This document shows positions 44,554 to 55,200 of a stretch of DNA of 64,000 nt, piece after piece. The notes under the pieces are model-generated. The model did no database searches. It had not been told where the DNA came from and was given only the letters and a program-made list of their open reading frames with translations. Every line of letters starts with the position of its first letter. Position 1 is the stretch's first letter. The stretch spans positions 1,236,149-1,300,148 of the forward strand of contig FJOG01000017.1 in NCBI GenBank assembly GCA_900073065.1. Reading direction: 5' to 3'. The position numbers and the translations under genes were made by a program. This DNA is from Phialocephala subalpina (lineage: Eukaryota; Ascomycota; Leotiomycetes; Helotiales; Mollisiaceae).

Positions 44554-45900
44554 CTGCTCGGCATGCGCTCAAGACCCTACGGTTGCCCTTGATCTTGCTT
44601 TGAGTTTCTCTTTGCCGGGAGCTTTCGTCATTGAAGGATTCTTGTTGATTGAAAAGTTCGATTTGCTATGCTTTGTCTGCTGTGTCCTGTCAGCTATGTC
44701 TGTGTTCAAAATGCTTGGAATCTGTTGCCCCGTTTGGAAGCTCTCTGCATGTAGTTCTTGTTGCCTGGAAAATTATAATCCTTCTTCCTTATAGTCCTTT
44801 TTGCTTGATTTTCATCTTGCTTGAATAGTCGCTCGGTCTGCTGTGCCTCGTAACTTATGGTCATGTTTGCCACAATATCCTAACGTGATGAGGTTCCTCT
44901 TGGCTTCGTGTTCTTCTTGCTTGAACACCTGATTTGCTATGCTCTGTGCTGTTTGTCTTTTGGTGCTGCTGAAAATGTCTACTTCATTGTACCCCTTGCA
45001 AGTCGAGGCAAGAATCCTTTATGACTGAGTAGCCTTGTCGCTTGCCCCTTTTGTAGCGCTGCCCCTTTATACTTTGTTTTGTGCAATAGCCAATGGAATT
45101 TGATATCGTTTCTAGTCCAGGCTATACTTCCCAGATTCTGAGCGTTTGCTTTTTCGTGTCTGGTATTGTACCATCCCGTAATCCAATAGCCACAGCAGGA
45201 CTCTGGGGCCCGGTACTTAGCTATTTCTATTGTTATTGCTATTGCAATCACATATCTTGCACCTGATAGACCTGCTTGATCATAGCTGAATTATGCTTCC
45301 TCCAATTGACAGTAACATACACTGGTCTTGCTTGGAATGTCCATTTGTCATGCTCTACATCCTGCCATGCCACGATCCAGGCCAAGAATCTACCCAGGAC
45401 TATGAAGATAGCTGTTTCTCTTGGAATTCCGATTGTAGAGTATCTGCTTGCCATTGGGAATTGTTCACCAAGTCTTGGTGGCCAGATCGTTTCAATCAAA
45501 TACTGGCTGCTGCTGCTGCTGCTGCTCTTTGGAACTGCTAATGTTAGAGCTTCTTGCTTTCAACGTAAGCTGTGGCCATTACCAACCTGTAAATCTGCTA
45601 TCCCTCAAGCCTCTCTGTCTTATCGTGGACATCCTCTATTAGCTATCTCAACCGAAGGGCTAAACCTTTTCTCACAACGCTCGGTATATCCCGTCCCTTC
45701 TCACGTGAAAGTATATCTTCTGCCTTCGCTTGCTCGTAGTGCCCCCCTAGCGTGAAATGGGAGTTCACAAAAAGCTCAACTCGCTCGTTCTACTCTCGAT
45801 CTTCACCTTGCCAACTACAACCTCAAGTTGTCTTTGCAACTGTCACTTGAGATCCTCTTGTACGCTACTTCACACTGCAATACTTCACATAGCAAGCTTC
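44554..45900. other. CTTG-rich, repeat-derived stretch without a supported gene
   Basis: Contains repeated words (for example GATTTGCTATGCT at about 44659 and 44930) and a (GCT)7 microsatellite at 45506-45526. Open frames across it, including a 159-residue one from 45276, have the Leu/Ser/Cys bias expected from the simple sequence, so I do not call a gene. Confidence 0.45.
45506..45526. repeat. (GCT)7 microsatellite
   Basis: Seven perfect GCT triplets inside the repeat-derived tract. Confidence 0.95.
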
Positions 45901-47015
45901 ACAGTCGCTCTCCTTGGCAGAGCCGTTATCGTTGTTAAAAGCGCTTTCCTTTCCAGACAAGATCTGCTTTGAAGACGCCCTCTCCATCAAGGTACGCTCT
46001 CTTTNNNNNNNNNNNNNNNNNNNNNNNNNNNNNNNNNNNNNNNNNNNNNNNNNNNNNNNNNNNNNNNNNNNNNNNNNNNNNNNNNNNNNNNNNNNNNNNN
46101 NNNNNNNNNNNNNNNNNNNNNNNNNNNNNNNNNNNNNNNNNNNNNNNNNNNNNNNNNNNNNNNNNNNNNNNNNNNNNNNNNNNNNNNNNNNNNNNNNNNN
46201 NNNNNNNNNNNNNNNNNNNNNNNNNNNNNNNNNNNNNNNNNNNNNNNNNNNNNNNNNNNNNNNNNNNNNNNNNNNNNNNNNNNNNNNNNNNNNNNNNNNN
46301 NNNNNNNNNNNNNNNNNNNNNNNNNNNNNNNNNNNNNNNNNNNNNNNNNNNNNNNNNNNNNNNNNNNNNNNNNNNNNNNNNNNNNNNNNNNNNNNNNNNN
46401 NNNNNNNNNNNNNNNNNNNNNNNNNNNNNNNNNNNNNNNNNNNNNNNNNNNNNNNNNNNNNNNNNNNNNNNNNNNNNNNNNNNNNNNNNNNNNNNNNNNN
46501 NNNNNNNNNNNNNNNNNNNNNNNNNNNNNNNNNNNNNNNNNNNNNNNNNNNNNNNNNNNNNNNNNNNNNNNNNNNNNNNNNNNNNNNNNNNNNNNNNNNN
46601 NNNNNNNNNNNNNNNNNNNNNNNNNNNNNNNNNNNNNNNNNNNNNNNNNNNNNNNNNNNNNNNNNNNNNNNNNNNNNNNNNNNNNNNNNNNNNNNNNNNN
46701 NNNNNNNNNNNNNNNNNNNNNNNCCCATACCCTCCCACCCTCCTCTACACTCCCACATTCCACTACACCCCTACCTTCCTCTACCCACCCTCCATCCTGT
46801 ACATACCTTCCTCCCTATAGACGCTGTCATTGTGAGAGACGTTCTCCTTCCCACCTATGCTCTCCTTTTCGCATACACTCTCCTAACCACACACGTTCTC
46901 CTTACCATGGATGCTCTCTTTACGGGAGACGCTCTCGTAAACAGAGGCGTCTACCTTTTCGAAGCGGCTCAGCTAACCAGAGATGCTCACAGCTCGACAG
47001 ACGTTCACGTACCCT
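45901..47015. repeat. Diverged 18-bp tandem array spanning the assembly gap
   Basis: Right of the gap, sixteen consecutive 18-bp units can be laid out without any indel from 46728 to 47015. The later ones approximate AGAGACGCTCTCCTTACC, and the first five approximate TACACTCCCACCTTCCTC. Left of the gap, units of the same type begin near 45901 (for example AAAAGCGCTTTCCTTTCC at 45937). Because 18 is a multiple of three, translation gives a hexapeptide pattern of the form [DY][AV]LLxx. Whether any of it is translated is unknown. Confidence 0.75.
46005..46723. other. Assembly gap (719 N)
   Basis: Run of undetermined bases. It lies within the 18-bp tandem array, which is the likely reason the assembly failed here. 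The true length may differ. Confidence 1.
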
Positions 47016-47101
47016 CGTCGCCGCTACACCCTCGCTCCACCCCCGGTTCGACGACATAATCAGACCCACGTCAAACACTTAGCGCCGCTATCGCTTCGAA
47101 T

Positions 47102-48476
47102 ATGTTTGTCCCACACGTCAACAAGATCAGGCGCTCGCCTTCGAAGTCCTCGCTCCCTCGCGCTCAAAAGACCGGCCTCACTACCGTCTACGAGTCTTCT
47201 CCCACCAACTCCACCACCGCGCGCAAGACATCACGTCCTCTGCCTCCCCTTCCTGTTCGATCAGGACTTACGAAATCCAACTCTGTTCCCGGTATCTCTT
47301 CAGCCCTGAACGACCCCCTGGTAAGAATATCCGAACGCGTTTCCTTTTGGATTCACGCGCTGACAGATCGATCTACAGATTGACGAAGATATGGGTCCTC
47401 GAGACGGCGTTTTCTGTACTCCTGAGGGATGGCGAGAGATGCGTGCCGCTCTCGATGCTACTCCACGCGCCCACCATCGCCGCAGCTCCCCCGCCAACTT
47501 CGTCGCTCCCGGAATGATTGGTACTGCTTTCGGTTCTCCAAGCAAGTCTGGTATTCCCGTCCCGTAAGTACCCCTCCTGATATCCTATTCCACGAGAATC
47601 TATCTAACTTTTCAAAGTACTGGCAACTTTGCAGTCAAGAATCCCCGAGCCTACACTCCCGTTCGCCGCGAACGCGCCGCTCAACGCAACTTCTCTCTTC
47701 CACTCAAGACAGACAACTCCACCGCCAACTCTGACGTCTCCCTCTCCGATTCTGGTTCCGAGTCAGATTCCGCCCTCACAGTCATTGAGCCAGAAGGTCA
47801 TGTCCGTGAGCCAGAGCCCGAGCCAGAGCCCGAGCCCGAGCCCGAGCCAGAGCGTGAATTTGGCAAATGGTACGGATGGCAAGTCAACGCGTTTTGGTCC
47901 GGTCGCTTCAACGGTGTTATGAACAGACTCAAGACTGAAAGCTTCAGCGTTGCTGTCAACACCCCAGCGATGATGGAAGCATCTCTTGACAACACTCGTC
48001 TCTACGATGAATACGGCAATGCGAAGATGGGCAGCCGAACTACACCCGAGACCGCTGGCTTGAGTTACATCAAGTACAAGGAGCTCGCCATCGCCCTCGA
48101 GGCCTTCCGTATTATCAGAGGCGAGTGTGGTGATGAGAAGGCTGTCAAGAGTCTTCTGTCATGGCAGACAGTCTATGCTACCATCGAGAAGATGCCTGAG
48201 CTCTTGCCAGTCGACGAGGCTAATCTCAAGGCTGAGGCGGAGGAGAAGGCACGTCGAGCTGAGGAGGAGGCTAAGGTCGAGGCTGAGGCGGAGGAGAAGG
48301 CACGTCGGACCGAGGAGGAAACTAAGGTCAAGGCTGAGGAGGAAGCTAGGCATCTTGCGGATGAACTTATCGCCGAGGAGGAAGCCGAGGCCGCCGCTAA
48401 GGCCAAGGCTGCTGCTTCCGGATCTGGCAAGAAGGGCAAAGGCAAGGGCAAGAAGTCTCTGTTTTCGAGCAAGTAG
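47102..48476 (+). CDS. Acidic coiled-coil protein with EP repeat, function unknown
   Basis: Exons 47102-47320, 47379-47563 and 47618-48476 join in frame to 420 residues. Introns are 58 and 54 nt. The N-terminal third is Ser/Pro-rich and basic. A short ordered-looking segment follows (DGVFCTPEGWREMRAALDAT). Then comes an EP dipeptide run of about nine repeats (47811-47852), a conserved-looking globular part (FGKWYGWQVNAFWSGRFNGV, YIKYKELAIALEAFRIIRGE) and a long charged helix in which an AEAEEKARR-type unit is tandemly duplicated. The tail is Lys/Gly-rich (GKKGKGKGKKSLF). I do not recognise a family. It may be cytoskeletal or nuclear by composition only. The start is the first ATG after the repeat-rich upstream region, 86 bp from the end of the 18-bp array. 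Confidence 0.75.
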
Positions 48477-48750
48477 ATAGCTCGATGCTTGTTTCCTTCT
48501 GCTGCATTATGCGGCATAGTAATTTGGGTGGCGTACGGTGTTGAGATACCCTAAATGCATTGCCTTGTCTTGTTCTGAGAAACTCTTGACTTTTGATATA
48601 TGTATGGGGTGATGTCTCGCTTAGCGCCCCTGAAAATTTGACTTCGTGAGATCTTGACCTTGGAATCTGCCATTTTCCGGTTTCTGATTGTCTCGGCTTC
48701 TGTAGTATATTCTAATTACCGTACATCATACAAAAATTGTCAATTTCCAG

Positions 48751-49950
48751 TTTTAGTAATCCTAGAATATTTCTCTCAAAATACTACCACGTGATGCTCT
48801 CAGATACTCTAACTTGGTGGAATTTCGCGTTTTTAAACCTTGAATTTCTCAAATTCAAAGCCTCTTAGGTTCCCTAAGTCGTTCTAATAATTATATCCTA
48901 TAGAATGATCGATGAAATTCGGTTTCAGTAATCGTAGGCCACGATATTGAAATACCACTCCGTGATACCCTTGAAATGCATGGACTTGGTGGAAGTGCAA
49001 AACCCAGGACCTTTGGTCTCTGGGATTTGAATGCAACTATGATTTATGAAGTTTCGGAACCGGCGTTCCCATGAAACGATTATCATATCCCCATTTTAGT
49101 AATGGTGAACAATGATTCTGGTCATGCAAGCAGGTGATGTTTGCCTTGGTGAAGTTCCCATTCCAAATGCATTTAGCTTTCCAGATCCTTGATGCTCTAA
49201 CTATTGTGAAAGATCCAAAGGTATTTCTCTCCCTTTCAAGCAATTGTGGTATGTCGAATTCAGGCATCGTGGGCAAAGTTTCTGGAGGTATAGTCACCTG
49301 GAATGCCTAAGATGTTTTGCATTCGGGTGCCAGCGCTTTCTCTTCACCAGATCCTAAACATCCTTACTACCTAGGACATCCAAAGTAGTCTTTCAATGAA
49401 GTATTATGGGAACGTGGATTCAATTATCGTGGGCTCTCTTCTTGATATCTATAAGTCAATTTTTGCATCCTGCGCTGCATGCATCTGCTACATTGTTTTG
49501 CCTTGAGGATATTTTGTCATTATATTGCACCACCTTATACGACTGATGGTGCCTGACATTCTAGGAGATCCAAATTGGCGTCGTATATGAGAATTGTAGT
49601 ATTCCGTATTCAGGCATTTCTCCGCATCTTGCCAAGTTAACTCTGCATCTAGTTACTGTATCGTTTTGTCTTTGTGAAATCCTTACAACTTAGCATAATT
49701 TGCTGCAGTGCACCATCTGAATGATTTTGGGGCTCTGAGAGATCCGAATGGTGTTCTGTTTGAATATTGTGGAATGCTGCATCGCTGAATTCATTCATCC
49801 GCTTGAAATTTCTTCAATTCAGCCTCTTCTGCGTGTGTATGCACTGTATCCTTGTATCTTAGCAGAACTTTCAATGCTTCTGCATATGCCAATCTGCAGA
49901 TCTCCCAGAGACTGGGAGGTTCTAAGCGCTATTTCGACGGAAATGTTACA
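48751..49950. repeat. Decayed ~170-bp tandem repeat
   Basis: Two landmarks recur at similar spacing. TTTTAGTAAT or TTTCAGTAAT words lie at 48751, 48923 and 49094, and related TTCAGGCATCGTGGG or TTCAATTATCGTGGG words near 49259 and 49419. AGATCCAAA-like words lie at 49211, 49377, 49566 and 49740. Spacing runs 160-190 bp and units are highly diverged and AT-rich. No gene lies in 48477-50274. Confidence 0.5.
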
Positions 49951-50274
49951 TCGCAAGCTCAATTTTGGAAAGGTTATTTCCATATTGCAGCCTACTAGAG
50001 TTGGCATAGAGTTCAATGTCTGAGACACCATACAGAGGCATTTCGGTCTGCCATTCGACGCACCGGTCTGGAATAGTTGGAGGGGTAAGGATAAGAAAGC
50101 ACGTGATAAGGGGTAGCGAGGCATCCTAAGTCCTTCCTCATCACAAGTAGGGGCGTTGCCGCCCTTCCTAACCCGAAACAAACTCTACGTCCTTCTTAAG
50201 TCGAAGTCTTTCTAAGTCTCAAGTAAGTTAAGCACTTTATTCTAAAGCTAACGCTCGCAGCGCGGCTGGCTAAA

Positions 50275-50400
50275 TCACAATACCTCTGTCTCTCACAATA
50301 CCTCTGTCTCTCACAATACCTCTGTCTCTCACAATACCTCTGTCTCTCACAATACCTCTGTCTCTCACAATACCTCTGTCTCTCACAATACCTCTGTCTC
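50275..50400. repeat. Perfect 18-bp minisatellite, seven copies
   Basis: Seven identical head-to-tail copies of TCACAATACCTCTGTCTC fill 126 bp exactly. The array is bracketed by a 9-bp direct repeat CTGGCTAAA, which ends at 50274 on the left and starts at 50401 on the right. Confidence 0.98.
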
Positions 50401-51460
50401 CTGGCTAAAAGTTACTTTAAAAGCTCACGTGAATTTAAGATCCTACCACGGCGGAAAGTGGGTATAACTTCTCGTCGTGTCCCCTTCTCAAGGTTTCGGG
50501 AACTTCCCAAAATTTGCTTCCACGTTTCTATTTTGCTTTTAAATCTTACCTCGTACGCGTTTCATTACTCTAAAGATCATATTAACAATGTAGAGGTTTC
50601 GCTAGCGGCTGAATCCATTGTCTTAACATCTATGGTGCATCGAGCTCCACAACACGTTCCTGCACCTCACCACAAGAATAAGAGGTATGATGTGTCAACT
50701 AACATTTCCTGTCTCTCTTTTGGGAGATACTAGAACTTGCTGTAATTTCCATCTTCCCTATATCTCTGTACTCTGTTCTATGGACCTCGTCCTTCGTCCA
50801 TCTGAAGTCTTCTCGGAGACCACTGAGCCAGAATAGTGGAGAGGAATACCAATCAATCACACTTCAAAGTCCAGACGAAGAAAATGAACTTTGACACCGG
50901 TACAGCCACCTTCAGTCCATCAAGAGCCTCGGCTGCACCTCGACGTCCGTTCAAGTTACTTCCCCCGGTCCTCAAAGAACAAATGAAGATGCAAAACTAG
51001 ATTCGAATACGAGCTCCCATATCTCAATAGCTCGCTTCCCTTGACATCCTACCACGACAATTCAATACTCCTGCATATCGCCGTGACCTTCCACGAAACG
51101 AGCAATTCCTAGCTGCGTCACGGATATTGCAGCATTCGAAAATATAGAGGGCCCGGCTCGTCCTTTGGACCTTGCACTCGAGCCACGGGTGCCTTGGAAA
51201 GGGAGATGGTAAGGAGACGATAATAAAACGATAGATAATGGGATCATATGGATAGTACCTGATATCTCCGTGCAACATCGTCGGAAGCTTTTGTATGATA
51301 GCGCTGCCACGAAGCACACGAAGTCGTGAGCGTGTCTTACACCAGAGTCCAGGTAATGGAGAAGATGGTCTCCAGGTCGCCATCACACCAAGGGGTGGAG
51401 GCCGAGCAGTCGGGCCTTGAGCTTCCTCGGAATCTATACAAGCAACAGTGCGATCTTTGA
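50401..51460. other. Intergenic region, no supported gene
   Basis: Short frames only. Moderately AT-rich left part, then mixed sequence; nothing recognised on either strand. Confidence 0.4.
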
Positions 51461-51658
51461 TTGATGACCTTGATCTCGGGATATGATCCTCGGTTGATAC
51501 CTTCGAATCCTGGATATGATGCTCCAGTCGAAGGTCGAAAGATTAATACCATGCTGGGACTTTCAAGACGCGCTTTTTGGATCTTGCTCGGATGTGTATG
51601 TTTCTTTGTTATTGCCATTGCGGTTGGAGGTGGTGTTGGAGGAGTTATGAATATGTGA
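51461..51658 (+). pseudogene. Truncated single-pass membrane protein fragment
   Basis: A 65-residue frame ending TGA at 51656-51658. It has a hydrophilic stretch with PRLIPSNPGYDAPVEGRK, then LSRRAFWILLGCVCFFVIAI and a Gly-rich VGGGVGGVM. Basic residues followed by FWILLG and a Gly/Val run are typical of the membrane anchor of many fungal type II-like surface proteins, which then carry a large outer domain. Here the frame stops right after the anchor. The adjacent upstream frame also contains a stop (TGA at about 51458). I read it as a remnant. Confidence 0.45.
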
Positions 51659-51830
51659 TGTTTCTAGGAGGATTTGTTTTTAACGCAGCGAATGACAATA
51701 GGAGGCAACAAGAAAGGGATCTAGAGTAGCAGAGAAGACATTATTATTGACGGCTATCGTACTATAGAGGCGTTTTTGGAATTTCTATTGTTGGCATTGA
51801 CACGACTCTTTTCGAAATACGCAGTTACTT

Positions 51831-52200
51831 TCAAGCAAAAGGGAAGCAAATATAATAAAAGAATCCCGCGCTATAGACAGCCAAGAAACCTCCCAGATTG
51901 AGAGCCATTCCGTAAGCCTTGCTCACACTAGCAATAATGTTTGAGAACGAACAAACACTAGTGTACAAGATATATCCATGATTAATAGCCGTATTGAGAC
52001 CAGGGCATGGTCCTCTGACATCTCCGGCACTGAAGTTTAGTACAACGAAAATATTTGCTCCCGATGTTGAGACTTTTTGACTTGCAGGGTCGAATGTTAC
52101 TCGGTTGACTCTCTTTACTCTTTCATGTGAATGCTCTCCTTGTCTCTCGAGTTTGGCAAGCTCACGCTTGGCTTGTTCAACGTTTAGATGAGGGAATGCA
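51831..52200 (-). pseudogene. N-terminal remnant of a chloroperoxidase-type heme peroxidase
   Basis: Minus-strand frame without a usable ATG, beginning about 52200 and ending at TGA 51833-51831. It encodes AFPHLNVEQAKRELAKLE, a typical mature N-terminus of fungal family-2 peroxidases (chloroperoxidase or unspecific peroxygenase type). It continues with VRGPCPGLNTAINHGYI, which contains the PCP motif whose Cys is the proximal heme ligand, and KAYGMALNLGGFLAVYSAGF. These match the first 110 or so residues of the family. The distal acid-base region and the rest of the ~250-residue enzyme are missing, and an in-frame TAA sits just before the would-be signal peptide. Non-functional as written. Confidence 0.75.
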
Positions 52201-55200
52201 AGGGAAAAGGAGGAGGGTACTTAAGGAGTAAGTAGAACATAAAAGGGGAACATAAAAGGGGGGTATATCACATGACACTTCGATACTTCCTAATTTGGAC
52301 ATGAAGATATAAGTTGTAGTTAGGTTCGAGCACTTAACCACTATTACACTTGTCAATATTGGCAACAAGCATCTTAAATTAGTAGTGCATAACCCTTTAA
52401 TCTTCCCGAATCCTACCATGAACACATAAGTCATATCAAAATTAAAGCACTTAACCCCTATTGTAAGTCACATCACTCTTTCAGAACTTACAAAGGTCTA
52501 CATAGGGAAGCAATTAGATTCTTAAAGCAGCGACGAATTCTAGGTATATCATCTCCGCCCGTCCCAAACCAGACCAGACCGATATCTCCCATCACATCGA
52601 GTTCGCTGGTATGTCAGGACGAGCCTGGCGGACGACTGACTACGTCGCAAACTGGATGTGGCAGATATCTAGCACGGGGTGCTCGACCTTGAGCTGGCTT
52701 GGTTCAGGCCTGCTGTGAATGGTCCCAGACTGGGAAGACGAAAATAGGATGAAAGTAGACAGTAGAATAGGAATTGATGGTGGGATGGAAGATGACAGCA
52801 GGGTGTTCGAACGCAAAACAAATGCAAAGAAAAGTATCTTGTTCGGAGACAAATGGGCGCGGAAGGTTGCCGTCGGATGACTTGAAGAGGAGAAGCTGAG
52901 GTTGGGAGTTTCCAGAACCGTGGTAGATGATCATCTGGTAGATCCAAGCCGCTTGATATTTCTAATCTAGGACTCAAGAGAGAGTTCTAAGTTCCCACAG
53001 GTTACACGAATAAGAGTTGCGAAACGAGAATTTCCTAGCTGGATTCTGTTAGAAGGTACATTGCAAAGGAGCCAAGACGGCGTACCGCGCGTATATTAAG
53101 GGCTGGTTCGCCAGCCACCATGATAATGGCCAAGGAAAATAACTCGATGGAAGAACAAGGAAAAAACTGCAAATGATCGTGAAGCAGAGAATTCATGAAA
53201 GGAGATTAGTAGGGTTGTAAAAGACATGAGGAGAGGGATAGATAGGAGCATCAGTATGAAGGTTCGTTCACAATGTGCTCAAATTTGCAGTAGAAGGAAG
53301 GAGGGAATTCGACCAATGGAAATTGCGAGATATGCTTTGGGAGATGCACCCAAACCCTGTCCAAATATCATTCCCACTTCTCCTCGACATCGAATATCCT
53401 GCAAGACATCCCCCAAGAACATCAAACAGTTTGCGAAGGTACTCCCTCGGAATCCCATACCTCCTCGTCTCCAAAGCTCATCGCTACTTTCTCTCGATAA
53501 CGAAGGTTCTGCAGAAATTTGTCCAAGAACATCGAAAATTTTACAAAACGCATCCCCAAGACTTCTGCATGCGGATTCCATAGAGAGCTTGTGACGAGTT
53601 CTCGAACCGAGTTCAGGAATGGGGATGTTGATAATAATAGGGATATCTTGCCACAGCAGATCTCGTATGGGAAATCGTTGAAAAGGAAGACGGGAGGTAT
53701 CGGATTTGACAAGATATTAAGGTATTCATGTCACAGGGACAGTGCTTTGCATGCAGCTTTGCGGATTCGAGAGTGAGAGATGATTATTGTTTGCGGACTG
53801 CGATGAAGTTGTTGCATGAGAATGCTATGACTGGTGAGTGTAAACAACTATCTAGAAGATGCTAGAGAGTTTGAAGCCCGGTGTGGGTTGGAGCTTCGGA
53901 GTTTGTTCATAATAGCAACAGGCTATAACCGAGGGAAATTCTGAATTGACTAATCTGTTAGTAACTGGTCGATTTTACTTGTATGGGAAGAACGTACCTT
54001 CATTCTCCTAACCCCTCTGGCTCCGAACTCATCCCCACCACCCCTTTCGACATTCCCCAGAATAGTTGAGCCTCAGGCTGAGGAGTCACATCCCCCCTAA
54101 CCCCTCTCTCGAGACTCTCAGAATTCTGCTGCCTGGAACATGAAACAAGCCCTCCACTCATCGTGATATTTTCATCCCATCTCACCCTCAGCCTTCACCC
54201 TGACTCAAAGCCCCCTCTTCGGTTCCCAGAAATCAAGACAAAGATAGGGGCGAAGTTACCCCCTCAATATCAGCCAGCACTCCCGACGCACATCCATGGC
54301 TTCAGCCTCATCCAGCTGTCTGCCTTGGGCGAGACATCACCTTGCCTCTTTCAGCGAGGGGATGATGGCAGAATCACATGCGATATGTGGTGCGAAGCGA
54401 GATTCTTGGGAGGAGTGAGGATGAGTGAGTGGTCGATTGATTGACAAACCATGATCCACGATCCCCGGACTTTGGTCGATTTGAGGTACCGGTTTGGTTC
54501 GATTTGGAGTATGAGTGAGGATGAGTAGGGCGTTCGCGCTTAGAGTTGCAGAATGGTTGATATTGGGTATGATTTGCGAGGGTACGACGAATAATTCGCG
54601 GCTGTGTTGCCTCTGAATTCTCATTTGTCGGAGAAGGAGACTGTGATTTGCTGCTCGGAGGACTGTGACTCAGAGGCCTAAATCCAGAAACCAGTAAACA
54701 GGTTGTGCGGACTCAGCCTCATGATGCTTCATCGCGATCATATTGCGACGCGACGAACGAGGATCTTCAATTCAAATTTAATGCAATGATTCGGGCGAGC
54801 GTGACTCCTTGTATGAGTGTTCGACTGAATGTGACACCGATGAGCACTTGATCACTCGCCTCTTTTTCATATGAAAATCGGACGAAAGGCTACGAATTGC
54901 AAGGAAAGTGCAAACGATGTGTCTAAGATCCGGACTCGATGGCGAATAATGTCCGGGACGCGCGATCATATGACTCCCCTATATGCGGAGATATGGCATT
55001 AACAGACGCTGACAAATACGGAAATCGATGCCTTGCGAAGGCCATCATGCTTGCGTTGAACAACTGCGTCACCGAAACACATACTTTCGAGATACTTCTC
55101 TCCATCACATGGTGATGCCCGTCAACAATGAGGCAAAGTTCTCTCGCCTCACCAGGCATCCCCGATAAATCTGTTTGAAGCTTTACTTTATTCGCCACAC

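Noticed and set aside
45276..45755. 159-residue frame with poly-Leu as a membrane protein
   Set aside because: The Leu run is the (GCT)7 microsatellite read in one frame; the rest is repeat-derived CTTG-rich sequence.
45865..47059. Long open frames across the gap on both strands (250-380 codons)
   Set aside because: Most of their length is undetermined bases, so the openness is an artefact of the Ns and the flanking 18-bp repeat.
50275..50400. Array of short repeats resembling a CRISPR at first sight
   Set aside because: The seven 18-bp units are directly adjacent with no unique spacers, the genome is fungal, and no cas genes are present; it is a minisatellite.
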